A program made the position numbers and the translations under genes. Positions 17,248 to 26,094 of a stretch of 46,285 bases of DNA are shown one piece after another; position 1 is the stretch's first letter; each line of letters opens with the position of its first letter. The notes under the pieces were generated by a model. The model worked only from the letters and a program-made list of their open reading frames with translations. It had not been told where the DNA came from and searched no databases. The stretch covers positions 1-46,285 of the forward strand of contig CAZQQV010000004.1 in the NCBI GenBank assembly GCA_964595655.1, written 5' to 3'. This DNA is from Caldimicrobium sp964595655 (GTDB lineage: Bacteria; Desulfobacterota; Thermodesulfobacteria; Thermodesulfobacteriales; Thermodesulfobacteriaceae).

Positions 17248-17998
17248 TTTCAAGGGCCTCTAAAAGCCTTTCAAACCTCTTTTCGAAGGTTGCATCAATA
17301 ATACCTAACTTCGTTTCAATAAATAAACCTCCCTTTGTGATTGATGCATCTGGAACAATTTTTATGCGATAATTTTTGGGAAATTCTTCAGTTCTCTCAA
17401 AAAGGTTTGAGGCCTCATCGGGATGAACCTTAACAATGACCTCCGTTCCCTCAGCAATGTATTTAAGGGCCTCCCTCAAAATTCTCAAAAGAAGGTCTTT
17501 ATCAGTCTCTATTGTTTTTAAAGTTAGCTTTTTAGCAATTTCCAAGGAAAGCTGAAGGATCTCCTTGCCAAGATCAAGGATAAGATTCTCAAGTTCTCTA
17601 TCAAGTCTTTTCAAAAAATCCTCAAATTTTTTTCTTTCCTCCTCTTTTAAACTTTCAATCTCCTGGTAAAGCCTCTTTTTTTCTTCCTCAAGGTCATATT
17701 TTGCCCTCTCTAAGCCCCTTTCTAATCCCTTTTCAAAGCCTTCTTTTTCTGCTTTTTTAAACCCCTCCTCATAACCCCTCTGAAAGCCCTCTTCATAGGC
17801 CCTCTGAAAAATCTCTTCTAAAACCTCTTTGGAAGGGAGATTAGGTGCCTCTTCTTCATAAGTTTGGTTTTCCTCCTCTTCTTTGATTGGCTCTTCATTT
17901 TTTATTAAAGGATAAAAGACCTCCTCTTCTGGAATATCCCCCTTTGGTGTTAAGATCTCCAGATTAACAATTTTTTCTGCTTTAATAATTTTAGACAA
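17237..17998 (-). CDS. fliH: Flagellar assembly protein FliH
   Basis: The negative regulator and peripheral stalk partner of FliI. 253 residues: an acidic N-terminus, then an EEGFQRGYEEGF-type stretch of GxxxG-like repeats (about residues 65-100) that is a known FliH feature, then a long coiled coil. The C-terminal domain (about 130-250) is related to the delta/b stalk subunits of F-type ATPases. The start is a TTG at 17998 embedded in the fliG end, preceded by a strong GAGGAGAAGAGGA purine tract. Downstream it overlaps fliI by 11-17 bases. Confidence 0.9.
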   Translation of the reverse strand: MSKIIKAEKIVNLEILTPKGDIPEEEVFYPLIKNEEPIKEEEENQTYEEEAPNLPSKEVLEEIFQRAYEEGFQRGYEEGFKKAEKEGFEKGLERGLERAKYDLEEEKKRLYQEIESLKEEERKKFEDFLKRLDRELENLILDLGKEILQLSLEIAKKLTLKTIETDKDLLLRILREALKYIAEGTEVIVKVHPDEASNLFERTEEFPKNYRIKIVPDASITKGGLFIETKLGIIDATFEKRFERLLEALESED

Positions 17999-19001
17999 AT
18001 TCCTCTTCTCCTCTTGTTAGAACAATTTTTCCTTCCTGTTCAAGTTTTTTGGCAACCCTTATGATATTCATCTGGGCCTTTTCAACCTCGGTAATTCTCA
18101 CAGGCCCCATCATTTCAAGCTCTTCTTTGATAAGATCTGCAGCGCGCTTACTCATATTTCTGAAGAACTTCTCTCTCAATTCAGGGGATGCCCCTTTCAA
18201 AGCCAGTTTAAGATCATCTGTGGAGATTTCTCTCAAAATGGTCTGAATGGCAAAATCATCCACCTTGAGAAAGTCTTCAAAGGTAAAGAGATATTTCCTT
18301 ATCTCTTCAGCAAGAGCGGCATTTTCATCCTCTATTTCACTTAAGATTTCATCTTCAAGCTCTCTTCCGGCATGAGAGAGAATTTCTGCAGCCTTTTCAG
18401 CTCCTCCAATCTTCTTTCCAAGAGCGCCTCCCACTGCCTTTAATTCCTCCTCAAGGGCATCACTAATCTCTTTTACAATTTCTGGATCAACCTTATCAAG
18501 GAGGGCTATGCGTAAAAGAACTTCACTTCTTATCCTTTCAGGCAAAAGCTGAAGAACCTGACCTGCAAGTTCAGACTCAAGATGAACAAGAATTATGGCA
18601 ATGGTCTGCGGATGCTCGTTAGCAAGAAAGTTAGCAATAGTTTTGGGATCTAACTTTTTAAGTTTCTTAAAGGTCTCAGGTCCTACCTCTTTTTTAATCT
18701 CTTCATAAAGCTGTTTTCCCTTTTCTCCATAGGCTTCAATTAAACTTTTTTTCAAAAATTCATCAGGTGATAAATTGACATTGGCAAGAAGATCTTTGGC
18801 CTCAATATTGGCCTCCTCTAAAACCTTTTTGGCAACCTCTGCAGGAATATAATCAATCTTGGCCATCTCAATTCCTATTCTTTTAATATCCTCTTCATCA
18901 AGGTGTTTGTAGACCTGGGAAGTAAATTCCTCACCCATTAGCATAAGAAAGATAGCAGCCTTTTGAGGCCCGGTTAATTTATCTGGATCTAATTTAGCCA
19001 T
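17991..19001 (-). CDS. fliG: Flagellar motor switch protein FliG
   Basis: The rotor protein that couples the stator to the MS ring. 336 residues, standard length. KLTGPQKAAIFLMLMGEE begins the N-terminal FliF-binding domain. EHPQTIAIILVHLE lies in the middle domain, and the C-terminal torque domain includes FEDFLKVDDFAIQTILREI with charged residues suited to stator contact. The ATG at 19001 follows the fliF TAA by one base. Order and overlap with fliF and fliH confirm the assignment. Confidence 0.96.
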   Translation of the reverse strand: MAKLDPDKLTGPQKAAIFLMLMGEEFTSQVYKHLDEEDIKRIGIEMAKIDYIPAEVAKKVLEEANIEAKDLLANVNLSPDEFLKKSLIEAYGEKGKQLYEEIKKEVGPETFKKLKKLDPKTIANFLANEHPQTIAIILVHLESELAGQVLQLLPERIRSEVLLRIALLDKVDPEIVKEISDALEEELKAVGGALGKKIGGAEKAAEILSHAGRELEDEILSEIEDENAALAEEIRKYLFTFEDFLKVDDFAIQTILREISTDDLKLALKGASPELREKFFRNMSKRAADLIKEELEMMGPVRITEVEKAQMNIIRVAKKLEQEGKIVLTRGEEEFV

Positions 19002-19002
19002 A

Positions 19003-20556
19003 TTATTTGGCTTCCGCTAAAGCCTTTTTGCGTTCCTCAAGGGTTTCTTCAAGCAACCACTTCTTGACAAGCGCAGCTGCTCTCTCTGGCTGACTTCTTA
19101 TAATACTTAAAGCAATTTCCCTGGGCAACACTTCCTCTTCAACCACCTCTTCTAATTTTTCAGCAGGAGGAACCTCTGGAACTTCAGCAACCTCTGGAGG
19201 CGCAGGCTTCAAAGTCTTGATAAGAGGCCTTATCACCAAGAGGTAAAAGAGTAATAATGCAAGAAGAATGATGAGAGGCTTTGCAATCATGGCAAGGTAA
19301 TCTTTAAAACCGGGTTTAGGTGTGGGAATCTCTGCAAAGGATTTGGCCTCAACCTTAACCTCATCCCCTCTTTCGGGATTATAACCAATTGCCCCCTTAA
19401 CAAGGTTTTCAATCCACTCAATCTTTGCGGTATCATTTTCAGAGAGAACCTTTTTATCAACAAGGACAGCTACACTAATTCTTTTAATACTGCCAGGAGA
19501 AATTTCAAGATTTCTTATCTTTTTGCTAACTTCATAATTTCTAATTATGCGCTTTTTGGAATAGCTTTCTCCCTGAGAGGATTGCTGAGGAGTTGCCTCA
19601 AACTTCTCCGTTAAAGCCCCTTTAACCCCAGCTACCCCTTCTTCAGCTGGAGTTTTCGTTTGTCTCGTCTCCTCCTCAAGATCCTCTGAAACTACCGCTG
19701 TCTGCTCAGGATTGAGAATTTCCTCCTGAATAGTCTCATTATCAAAGGACATTTCCACTGTTACCTGAGCAATGGCCTTTCCATAACCTAAGGCCTGAAA
19801 GAGCATCTCCTCCACTTTATTTTTAAGATTTTCTTCAACCCTTTTTTTGTAAGCCAGTTGATTTAAAGATAAACCTGATTCATCCTCAGAAATATTCAAT
19901 TTTTTGCCGGTCTGAGCATCAACTACAATAACATTTTTAGGGTCAAGTTTGGGCACAGCGCCGCTGACAAGATTTACAATTCCTCTGACCTGCTCAGCAG
20001 TTAAAGTAGATCCAGGCTTTAATTCGAGTAAAACCGAGGCTTTAGCAGGCTTTTCTTCCTCAAGAAAAACGCTCTCCTTAGGCAGGGCAAGATGAACCCT
20101 TACAGCCTTTACCCCTTTTATTCCCTTTATGGTTCTTGCAAGCTCTCCCTCAAGAGCCCTTTGATAATTCACCTTTTCCTGAAACTCCGTTAATCCCAGT
20201 TTTTCTTTATCAAAAAGTTCAAAACCAGGCCCCGTGCCACCAAGTAAGCCCTTGCTTGCTATCTCCATCCTAATTTCAGGAACCCTCTCTTCGGGTACAT
20301 AAATACTTCCATCTTTTTCAATACGATAAGGTATTTTCTGTTCCTTTAAATATTGAACAATTTGGCCTGCTGTGCTTTCATCAAGACCAGAATATAAAAG
20401 GCCATAGGAAACCCTCTGAAAATACCAGAAAAGAATAGTAATCAAAAGGGCAAGTCCTAAAACCCCTCCTATTAAAAGCCCCTTCTGCTTAGGAGTTAAT
20501 TTATTCCAGCTCTCTTTAAGTTGATTAATGAGGTTTTTAAAATTAAGAGGGGGCAT
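19003..20556 (-). CDS. fliF: Flagellar MS-ring protein FliF
   Basis: Builds the membrane ring at the base of the flagellum. 517 residues. One membrane helix is at about 26-47 and a second at about 427-443. The periplasmic domain between them has YSGLDESTAGQIVQYLKEQ and the ring-building RVHLALPKESVFLEEEKPAKA region. The cytoplasmic tail carries an acidic Pro/Glu segment and the FliG-binding helices (LPREIALSIIRSQPERAAAL). It starts at an ATG 18 bases after fliE. Confidence 0.96.
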   Translation of the reverse strand: MPPLNFKNLINQLKESWNKLTPKQKGLLIGGVLGLALLITILFWYFQRVSYGLLYSGLDESTAGQIVQYLKEQKIPYRIEKDGSIYVPEERVPEIRMEIASKGLLGGTGPGFELFDKEKLGLTEFQEKVNYQRALEGELARTIKGIKGVKAVRVHLALPKESVFLEEEKPAKASVLLELKPGSTLTAEQVRGIVNLVSGAVPKLDPKNVIVVDAQTGKKLNISEDESGLSLNQLAYKKRVEENLKNKVEEMLFQALGYGKAIAQVTVEMSFDNETIQEEILNPEQTAVVSEDLEEETRQTKTPAEEGVAGVKGALTEKFEATPQQSSQGESYSKKRIIRNYEVSKKIRNLEISPGSIKRISVAVLVDKKVLSENDTAKIEWIENLVKGAIGYNPERGDEVKVEAKSFAEIPTPKPGFKDYLAMIAKPLIILLALLLFYLLVIRPLIKTLKPAPPEVAEVPEVPPAEKLEEVVEEEVLPREIALSIIRSQPERAAALVKKWLLEETLEERKKALAEAK

Positions 20557-20573
20557 AGTCTCTTAGCCTCCAA

Positions 20574-20855
20574 TTAGATCTGCATTCTCATGATCTCTTG
20601 ATAGGCCTCTAATACCTTGTTTCTAACTCTTAAAAGAAGCTTCATGCTTGCATCAGCTGAAGAAATTTTCATAGCCACCTCTGCAGGATCAATATCCTCA
20701 CCCTTTGCCAGACTCTCAAGAGCAGCTTCTGCCTCCTTTTCTTTCCGATCAATCTCCTTTAAAGTATCCAAAAGAACCTTTCCAAAATCTGAAGATTTGT
20801 TGAGCTTTTCCATTTCCTTGTATAACTTGACATTTCCAAGCCCTGAAATTTTCAT
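20574..20855 (-). CDS. fliE: Flagellar hook-basal body protein FliE
   Basis: The 93-residue adaptor between MS ring and rod. The C-terminal helix with PAEVAMKISSADASMKLLLRVRNKV is characteristic; VRNKVLEAYQEIMRMQI ends the protein as in other FliE proteins. The ATG at 20855 has AGGAGGAAGAG directly upstream. A 96-bp gap separates it from flgC, the longest gap inside this operon; no promoter was recognised there. Confidence 0.93.
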   Translation of the reverse strand: MKISGLGNVKLYKEMEKLNKSSDFGKVLLDTLKEIDRKEKEAEAALESLAKGEDIDPAEVAMKISSADASMKLLLRVRNKVLEAYQEIMRMQI

Positions 20856-20951
20856 TGCTCTTCCTCCTCCTGCAATTTTTATTTTGGATCTTTACCCTTT
20901 TTCAATATCTTTCACCCAACCCAAGGCGCAAAGCAAGCCCATAAGAATAAT

Positions 20952-21362
20952 TTATTTAAGAAGCTCAAGGGTTCTCAGATACATGCTTTTTGTGGTTGAA
21001 AGCACTGCTAAATTGGCTTCATAAGCCCTGCTTGCTGAGAGAAGTTCAACCATTTCGGTTATCACATCCACATTAGGATATTTGACTATTCCCCTTTCAT
21101 CGGCATCGGGGTGTCCTGGATCATAAACCTCTTTAAAGGGTGTAGGGTCATCTTTGATAGCAACTACTTCCACTTTTTTAAGAACAGGATCTCCAGGCTC
21201 AAGGGGAACTGCCCTTAAAACCACATTCTTAGCTCTATATGGTCCTCCCTCAAGGGTCCTCGTTACTTGAGCATTGGCAAGATTGGTTGCTGTCACATTA
21301 AGCCTTACTCTTTGGGCTAAAAGCCCGCTCTGAGCAATTCTTCCTGCTTTAAGTAAATTCAT
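20952..21362 (-). CDS. flgC: Flagellar basal-body rod protein FlgC
   Basis: Proximal rod protein of 136 residues. The N-terminal rod motif reads NVTATNLANAQVTRTLEGGPYRAK, and the C-terminal heptad region has VDVITEMVELLSASRAYEANLAVL, both diagnostic of FlgC. PDADERGIVKYPNV is also typical. The ATG at 21362 is preceded by GAGGGAGG. It follows flgB after one base. Confidence 0.95.
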   Translation of the reverse strand: MNLLKAGRIAQSGLLAQRVRLNVTATNLANAQVTRTLEGGPYRAKNVVLRAVPLEPGDPVLKKVEVVAIKDDPTPFKEVYDPGHPDADERGIVKYPNVDVITEMVELLSASRAYEANLAVLSTTKSMYLRTLELLK

Positions 21363-21364
21363 GT

Positions 21365-21760
21365 TTATCTACCTCCCTCAGTAATGATTTCCTTGAGTCT
21401 TTCAAGCTCCTTTGATAAGGCTTGAAGGGTGCTCTCATAAAGTAATTGGTTTTCCATTAAACTTGACATTTCCTCTTCCAGGCTTACATTGTTTGGTGTC
21501 CCAAGGGTCTTTGGTTCAAAACTCTGAATTAAATCCCCAAGAGTTCTCTCCCTTTTAATAAAATGCTTAGGATGGGTGGTTTTTAAAAACCGCTCCTTTT
21601 CTAAGTAACTTTGCATAATCCTTTCAAAGGGAATATCCTTTCTTCTATAACCAGGAGTGTCCACATTGGCAATATTTGAGGCGATAAGTTCGTGCCTTTT
21701 TGTCCTGAGCTTTAGCGAGACTCTTACGGTGTCAAGCAACCTTTGAAAACTTCCCCACAT
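21365..21760 (-). CDS. flgB: Flagellar basal-body rod protein FlgB
   Basis: Proximal rod protein, 131 residues from the ATG at 21760. That ATG overlaps the stop of the upstream regulator as TGATG and has AGGAGG in front of it; a TTG one codon earlier is less likely. The rod motif is ASNIANVDTPGYRRKDIPFE, and the C-terminal helix includes ENQLLYESTLQALSKEL. Coupling to the regulator implies that regulator and rod genes are made from one message. Confidence 0.93.
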   Translation of the reverse strand: MWGSFQRLLDTVRVSLKLRTKRHELIASNIANVDTPGYRRKDIPFERIMQSYLEKERFLKTTHPKHFIKRERTLGDLIQSFEPKTLGTPNNVSLEEEMSSLMENQLLYESTLQALSKELERLKEIITEGGR

Positions 21761-23130
21761 CAAAAGCCTCCTTGAGGCAATAATCCCCTTTCTTCATACT
21801 CTTTAAGCTTGTTTCTTAAGGTTCTTACCGTGATCCCAAGAAGCTCGGCTGCCTTAGTTTTATTACCCTTGGTAAGTCTTAAGGCCTTCAAAATAGCCTC
21901 CCTTTCTATCTCATCAAGAGGTTTGATCTCTGAAATTATCTTTTCAAAATCCATGCCTATATTAAGAGAAAGCTCCTCCTTTTTGTGCCCTTTTTCTTCC
22001 AAAGCTACACCCTCATTAAAGGGGTCTGTCAAATATATGACATCTATATACTCATCGGGGCAGGTAATTACTGCTCTCTCAAGCATATTCTTGAGTTCCC
22101 TCACATTCCCAGGAAAGGGATAGGTTTTTAAAAATTTTAAGGCCCTTTCAGTAAATCCCTTGAATTTTTTGTGATACAAAAGGGAAAATTTTTCCATAAA
22201 GTACTTGGCAAGAAAAAGGATGTCCTCTTTTCTTTCCCTGAGTGGCGGAATTTTGACAGTTATCACATTGATCCGGTAAAAAAGGTCTGCTCTAAAACGG
22301 CCTTCTGAAACCTCTTTTTCAATATCTCTATTGGTAGTAGAAATGAGCCTAAAATCCACTTTTATGGGCTGATAACCCCCAAGCCGATCCACTTCTCCCT
22401 CCTGCAAAACCCTTAAAAGCTTGCTTTGAAGATTTGGGCTCATCTCGGTGATCTCATCAAGAAGAAGGGTTCCTTTGTCAGCAAGCTCAATTTTTCCTTT
22501 TTTGCGAAAATTAGCCCCTGAAAAGGCACCCTTTTCAAAACCAAAGAGTTCGGATTCAAGAAGAGTCTCTGGAAGGGCTGCACAATTTATGGCTATAAAA
22601 GGTCCGTCCCTTCTCGGACTCTGCAAATGTATGTAGCGAGCTAAAAGTTCTTTTCCTGTTCCTGACTCTCCCACAAGAAGAACAGGGGCCTTGGTCTTGG
22701 CAACCTCTATGAGGGCAGAAAGAATTTTTAAAAGCTTGGGACTCTGGGTTACAAAAATTTCTTCTCCTCTCATAATCTTTGTGGTCTCAAGGACATATAG
22801 AATACTCTTTTCAAGGAGCTCTAATGGGGAACTTAAAAGCTTTACATCCCTTGCCCCCAAACGAACAAGATGAACTGCCTCCTCAAGGGAAATGTCTTCT
22901 GCAAGAAAAATAACAGGTATAGTTATTTTTCTCAAAAGCTCAGCTAAATGGGATGAGCCTCTCTCAGAGGGGTCAATTTCGTATATGAGAAGTTGAAGCC
23001 CCTCAGGAAGGTCCTCTACATGGAAGTCTTCACTCTTTAAAAAAACTACCTCAAGACCCCTTTCAAGAAGCACATCTCTTAAAAGTTTAACCTCGGTAGA
23101 TTGCCCCTTAATTCCAATCTTACCTTTCAT
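21760..23130 (-). CDS. Sigma54-dependent activator with degenerate receiver domain (FlrC/NtrC type)
   Basis: 456 residues in three parts. A receiver-like domain (about 1-115) has Tyr50 where the phosphorylatable Asp should be, judged by spacing to Pro54, so control by phosphorylation is doubtful. An AAA+ domain (about 125-360) has Walker A GESGTGKE at 154-161, Walker B LLLDEITEM, the arginine-finger region RADLFYRINV and PFPGNVRELKNML. A Fis-type helix-turn-helix ends the protein (NKTKAAELLGITVRTLRNKL). The sigma54-contact loop reads GAFSGA (201-206) instead of GAFTGA. Its position immediately before flgB suggests a flagellar regulator like FlrC/FlgR. A functional name is inference. Confidence 0.88.
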   Translation of the reverse strand: MKGKIGIKGQSTEVKLLRDVLLERGLEVVFLKSEDFHVEDLPEGLQLLIYEIDPSERGSSHLAELLRKITIPVIFLAEDISLEEAVHLVRLGARDVKLLSSPLELLEKSILYVLETTKIMRGEEIFVTQSPKLLKILSALIEVAKTKAPVLLVGESGTGKELLARYIHLQSPRRDGPFIAINCAALPETLLESELFGFEKGAFSGANFRKKGKIELADKGTLLLDEITEMSPNLQSKLLRVLQEGEVDRLGGYQPIKVDFRLISTTNRDIEKEVSEGRFRADLFYRINVITVKIPPLRERKEDILFLAKYFMEKFSLLYHKKFKGFTERALKFLKTYPFPGNVRELKNMLERAVITCPDEYIDVIYLTDPFNEGVALEEKGHKKEELSLNIGMDFEKIISEIKPLDEIEREAILKALRLTKGNKTKAAELLGITVRTLRNKLKEYEERGLLPQGGF

Positions 23131-23132
23131 TT

Positions 23133-24944
23133 TTAATAAACAAGCTCCTGCACCCGCTTTGTGAGTTCTAAAAGCTTTTGTTGCTGCTTAGCAAAAGCTG
23201 AAAAGTAGTCCCTCTTAGTTGCAAGCCACTGCAATAGCTCTTTGTTCTTTTTGAGATCTCCCTTTCTCTCTAAATAGTAAGCCTCAAGAAACTTAATTTC
23301 TTGATTATCTGGAAATTTCTTTAAGGCCTCTTTAAGAACCCTTTCAAAAATATCTGGCGACTTTTCCACTGTTTCAGACAAAATCAACACATAGTCCAGA
23401 GAATCAGCTTCAACATAGGGTAGTTGAAGAATCTCATAAGCCTTTAAAAATTTATTTTCTCTTAAGGCCTCAAGAAAGGCCAAATAATAGAGTTCCTCTT
23501 TTAGTGGCAATGAGTTTTTTTCCTCAGGTATTTTTTGAATAATTGATAGGGCCCCTTCTAAATTTCCTTTTATAACAACTTTAGCATGAAGATAAAGATA
23601 AAGGGGCTCATTCTCAAGTTTTTTCCCATACTTGGTATTAAGCTTCTCCCAGAGAAGTTTAAAAATTTCTTCCTCTCCATAGTTTTGGGCAAGATAAGTA
23701 AGTTTTAAGTAATAATCAGGTTCATTTTCAGGGGACATCTTTAAATCATAGGCACTGAGAAAATAATCCAGACTCACTCCATATAATCGATACTTAAAAA
23801 ATTCCTTTCCCAAAGCGTAATAAAAGTCACCACATGAGGATTCTCTAAAATATTCACTTTCATTCTCAGCAAGATCCCTTAAGGATTTAATTCTTCCCGT
23901 AAGAAAATACTGAGGAACTATGGAAACAGAGGCCTCACAGTAGAACTTTTTGACATCCGAAAAATACTTGCTTTGGGGATAGGCCTTCCAGAACTCTTTG
24001 GCTAACTCCCTTGTCCTTTCCCAGTTTTTTCTATCAAACTGAATTTTAATTTCCAAGAAGGAGGCCTCCTCAACAAGCTCTTTGTCATCGCTATATTTAG
24101 TTTTTATTTGAGTAATATACATAAGGAGATCTTCAATGGTTTTTGGAGGAAGAAGTTCCTTTATCTTGGCTCTCTCGTAGGTTATTTGATATAGCCTGAA
24201 CTTTGAAATTGAGGCCTCTTTCGTTAAATCCCACTCAGTAATTATTAATTGATAGTATTTCTTTGCCTTATTTATTTCTCCCTGTTTGAAATAGGCCTCA
24301 GCCAGTTTGAAGAAAAAGTTCTTTCCTTGGCTATATTGCCCAGTTAAATTGAGAAAATCATAAGCTACACCTTCAGCCTCCTTCACTTTTCCCTTTAAAA
24401 GCAAATAGTTAAATTTTGCCTCATAAAACTCCCTTAAAAACTCTCTTTCAGAAATTTTCTCCTTAAGAAAGGTTTCAAGAACTTGAAGTTTATTTCCCAC
24501 CCTTTCTTCACAAAAGGTTCCCTTTAGCTCTTTTAGCTGACTTTCAGCCTCTTTATTTCTCTCAAGCACCAAAAGGGCTTTTATTTTTAAAATTGCGGCC
24601 TCACAAAAGAGAAAAGTTCCCCTTCTCAAACTTTGAGCTCTTTCAGCAAGATCCACAGCTTTTTCTGGATATCCTCTGTAAAAGTAGGCTTCAGCTATCC
24701 TAAGAAAATCCTCTGGATCCAACCTCACAAAAAGGCCAAGCCTTTCATATTCCTTAATCACCTTATCATAATCTTTTGTAGCATAAAATTTCCGTAAATT
24801 CTTTAGGGCTTCCTCCTCTGAAGGAAGTCCTAATTTTTTAAGATTTAAGAACCTTTCAAGATTGGTTGAAGTTTGAGGATAGAGAAAATCAGCCTTCCAC
24901 AAAAGAAGAGACAAAAAAAGAATCAATAAACCCCTTAGAAACAT
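23133..24944 (-). CDS. Exported TPR-repeat protein of unknown function
   Basis: About 603 residues from the ATG at 24944; a TTG one codon earlier is also possible. A hydrophobic N-terminal segment (about residues 3-20) looks like a signal peptide. The rest is a long series of helical tetratricopeptide-like repeats, with units such as EDFLRIAEAYFYRGYPEKAV and FFKLAEAYFKQGEINKAKKY. No catalytic motif is seen. It lies between the two sigma54 activators in the flagellar operon, so a periplasmic scaffold role in flagellar or envelope assembly is a guess. The ribosome-binding site is poor despite the short 18-21 base gap. Confidence 0.75.
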   Translation of the reverse strand: MFLRGLLILFLSLLLWKADFLYPQTSTNLERFLNLKKLGLPSEEEALKNLRKFYATKDYDKVIKEYERLGLFVRLDPEDFLRIAEAYFYRGYPEKAVDLAERAQSLRRGTFLFCEAAILKIKALLVLERNKEAESQLKELKGTFCEERVGNKLQVLETFLKEKISEREFLREFYEAKFNYLLLKGKVKEAEGVAYDFLNLTGQYSQGKNFFFKLAEAYFKQGEINKAKKYYQLIITEWDLTKEASISKFRLYQITYERAKIKELLPPKTIEDLLMYITQIKTKYSDDKELVEEASFLEIKIQFDRKNWERTRELAKEFWKAYPQSKYFSDVKKFYCEASVSIVPQYFLTGRIKSLRDLAENESEYFRESSCGDFYYALGKEFFKYRLYGVSLDYFLSAYDLKMSPENEPDYYLKLTYLAQNYGEEEIFKLLWEKLNTKYGKKLENEPLYLYLHAKVVIKGNLEGALSIIQKIPEEKNSLPLKEELYYLAFLEALRENKFLKAYEILQLPYVEADSLDYVLILSETVEKSPDIFERVLKEALKKFPDNQEIKFLEAYYLERKGDLKKNKELLQWLATKRDYFSAFAKQQQKLLELTKRVQELVY

Positions 24945-24964
24945 CAAAAAATTTATTACAAGAT

Positions 24965-25966
24965 TTATGCCAGATTATATCTTTTTAATTTCTCAATTAG
25001 GGTGGTTCTATTGAGTCCAAGGAGTCTTGCCGCTTTACTTTTAACACCTCCGCTTATTTCCAGGGCTTTTTTCAGATAATAAATTTCTATCTCCTGAAGA
25101 AGCTGATTAAGAGATATTTCACCCTTTTCAAGGCTTGGAAGATTAAGAAAATCCTTGGTAAAAAAACTTCTCTCTTCAAGAAGCTCCCTTTCCTTTTCTT
25201 CAGTTATTTGAAAGTTTTTAAGGTGAGCTGGCAGATCCTCAAGGTCAAGCTCTTCTTTATCAGAGAGAATAGCCATTCTTTCAAGGAGGTTTTCAAGTTC
25301 TCTTATGTTTCCAGGCCAGTGATACTGCATAAAAATTTTCATAACCCTTTCAGAAAGCCTCTTTTCTGGAAGGTTTTCTCTCTCGCAGATTTTTTTTAAA
25401 AGAAATTGACAAAGAAGGGGAATGTCTTCTTTTCTCTCCCTCAGGGGAGGAATCTCAACGGAAATGACATTTAGGCGAAAGAAAAGATCTTCTCTAAAGC
25501 GCTTTTCCTTGACTAAAGCCTCAAGGTTCTGATTGGTTGCAGCAACAATTCTTGTATTAACTTTGATAGGTCTTTCTCCGCCTAATCTCTCTATCTGTTT
25601 TTCCTGAAGGGCCCTTAAAAGTTTGGCCTGTAACTTGAGGGGCAAATCTCCTATTTCATCCAGAAAAAGGGTTCCGCCTTCAGCCTGTTCAAATTTCCCA
25701 GGCTTGGACTTAATGGCTCCAGTGAAGGCTCCCTTTTCAAAGCCAAAAAGTTCAGCCTCAAGAAGCTCTTCAGGAATAGCTGCACAGTTAACCGCTACAA
25801 AGGGACCCTTTCTCTTACTGCAAAAATGGAGATACCTTGCCAAAACCTCCTTTCCAGTTCCAGATTCTCCAAGGAGAAGAACGGTGCTTGATGAAGGTGC
25901 AACCTTCTTAATAACATTAATAACCTCTGCCATCTTTGAATTTTTCGTCTCTAACAGATAACTCAT
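24965..25966 (-). CDS. Sigma54-dependent activator lacking an N-terminal sensory domain
   Basis: 333 residues that begin almost directly with the AAA+ domain. Walker A GESGTGKE is at 33-40, an intact sigma54-contact GAFTGA at 79-84, Walker B LFLDEIGDLP, FREDLFFRLNV, WPGNIRELENLLERM, and a C-terminal Fis helix-turn-helix (KSKAARLLGLNRTTLIEKL). There is no receiver or GAF domain, so activity may be controlled by partners or by amount. It is the first gene of the flagellar operon and resembles FleQ/FlrA/FlgR-type regulators in context. The start codon at 25966 is only eight bases from a -10 box, so the message may be leaderless, or translation may start at Met12 (25933). Confidence 0.88.
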   Translation of the reverse strand: MSYLLETKNSKMAEVINVIKKVAPSSSTVLLLGESGTGKEVLARYLHFCSKRKGPFVAVNCAAIPEELLEAELFGFEKGAFTGAIKSKPGKFEQAEGGTLFLDEIGDLPLKLQAKLLRALQEKQIERLGGERPIKVNTRIVAATNQNLEALVKEKRFREDLFFRLNVISVEIPPLRERKEDIPLLCQFLLKKICERENLPEKRLSERVMKIFMQYHWPGNIRELENLLERMAILSDKEELDLEDLPAHLKNFQITEEKERELLEERSFFTKDFLNLPSLEKGEISLNQLLQEIEIYYLKKALEISGGVKSKAARLLGLNRTTLIEKLKRYNLA

Positions 25967-25974
25967 TAAGGCTG

Positions 25975-26002
25975 ATTATATAGCTTTTTTGACAGGTGTC
26001 AA
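25975..26002 (-). promoter_or_regulatory. Consensus promoter of the flagellar operon with overlapping operator-like dyad
   Basis: On the minus strand a perfect TTGACA (26002-25997), a 16-base spacer and a perfect TATAAT (25980-25975) precede the activator gene at 25966. The -35 box is one arm of the inverted repeat TTGACA-N2-TGTCAA (plus strand 25989-26002). Beside it, plus strand 25998-26011 reads GTCAA-N4-TTGAA, close to the published FleQ box form GTCAA-N4-TTGAC. Repression or autoregulation at this site is inferred. Confidence 0.7.
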
Positions 26003-26094
26003 TTTGTTGAACAGGAAAAAAATATTTCAAAAAAACTTTAAAATTAAAAAATAAACCTCTTAAATGAGAGGCGAGGTTAGGATTAGTGTTTCTT

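Noticed and set aside
20892..20942. A 16-residue ORF in the flgC-fliE gap
   Set aside because: It is too short, has no clear ribosome-binding site and no known counterpart between these genes.
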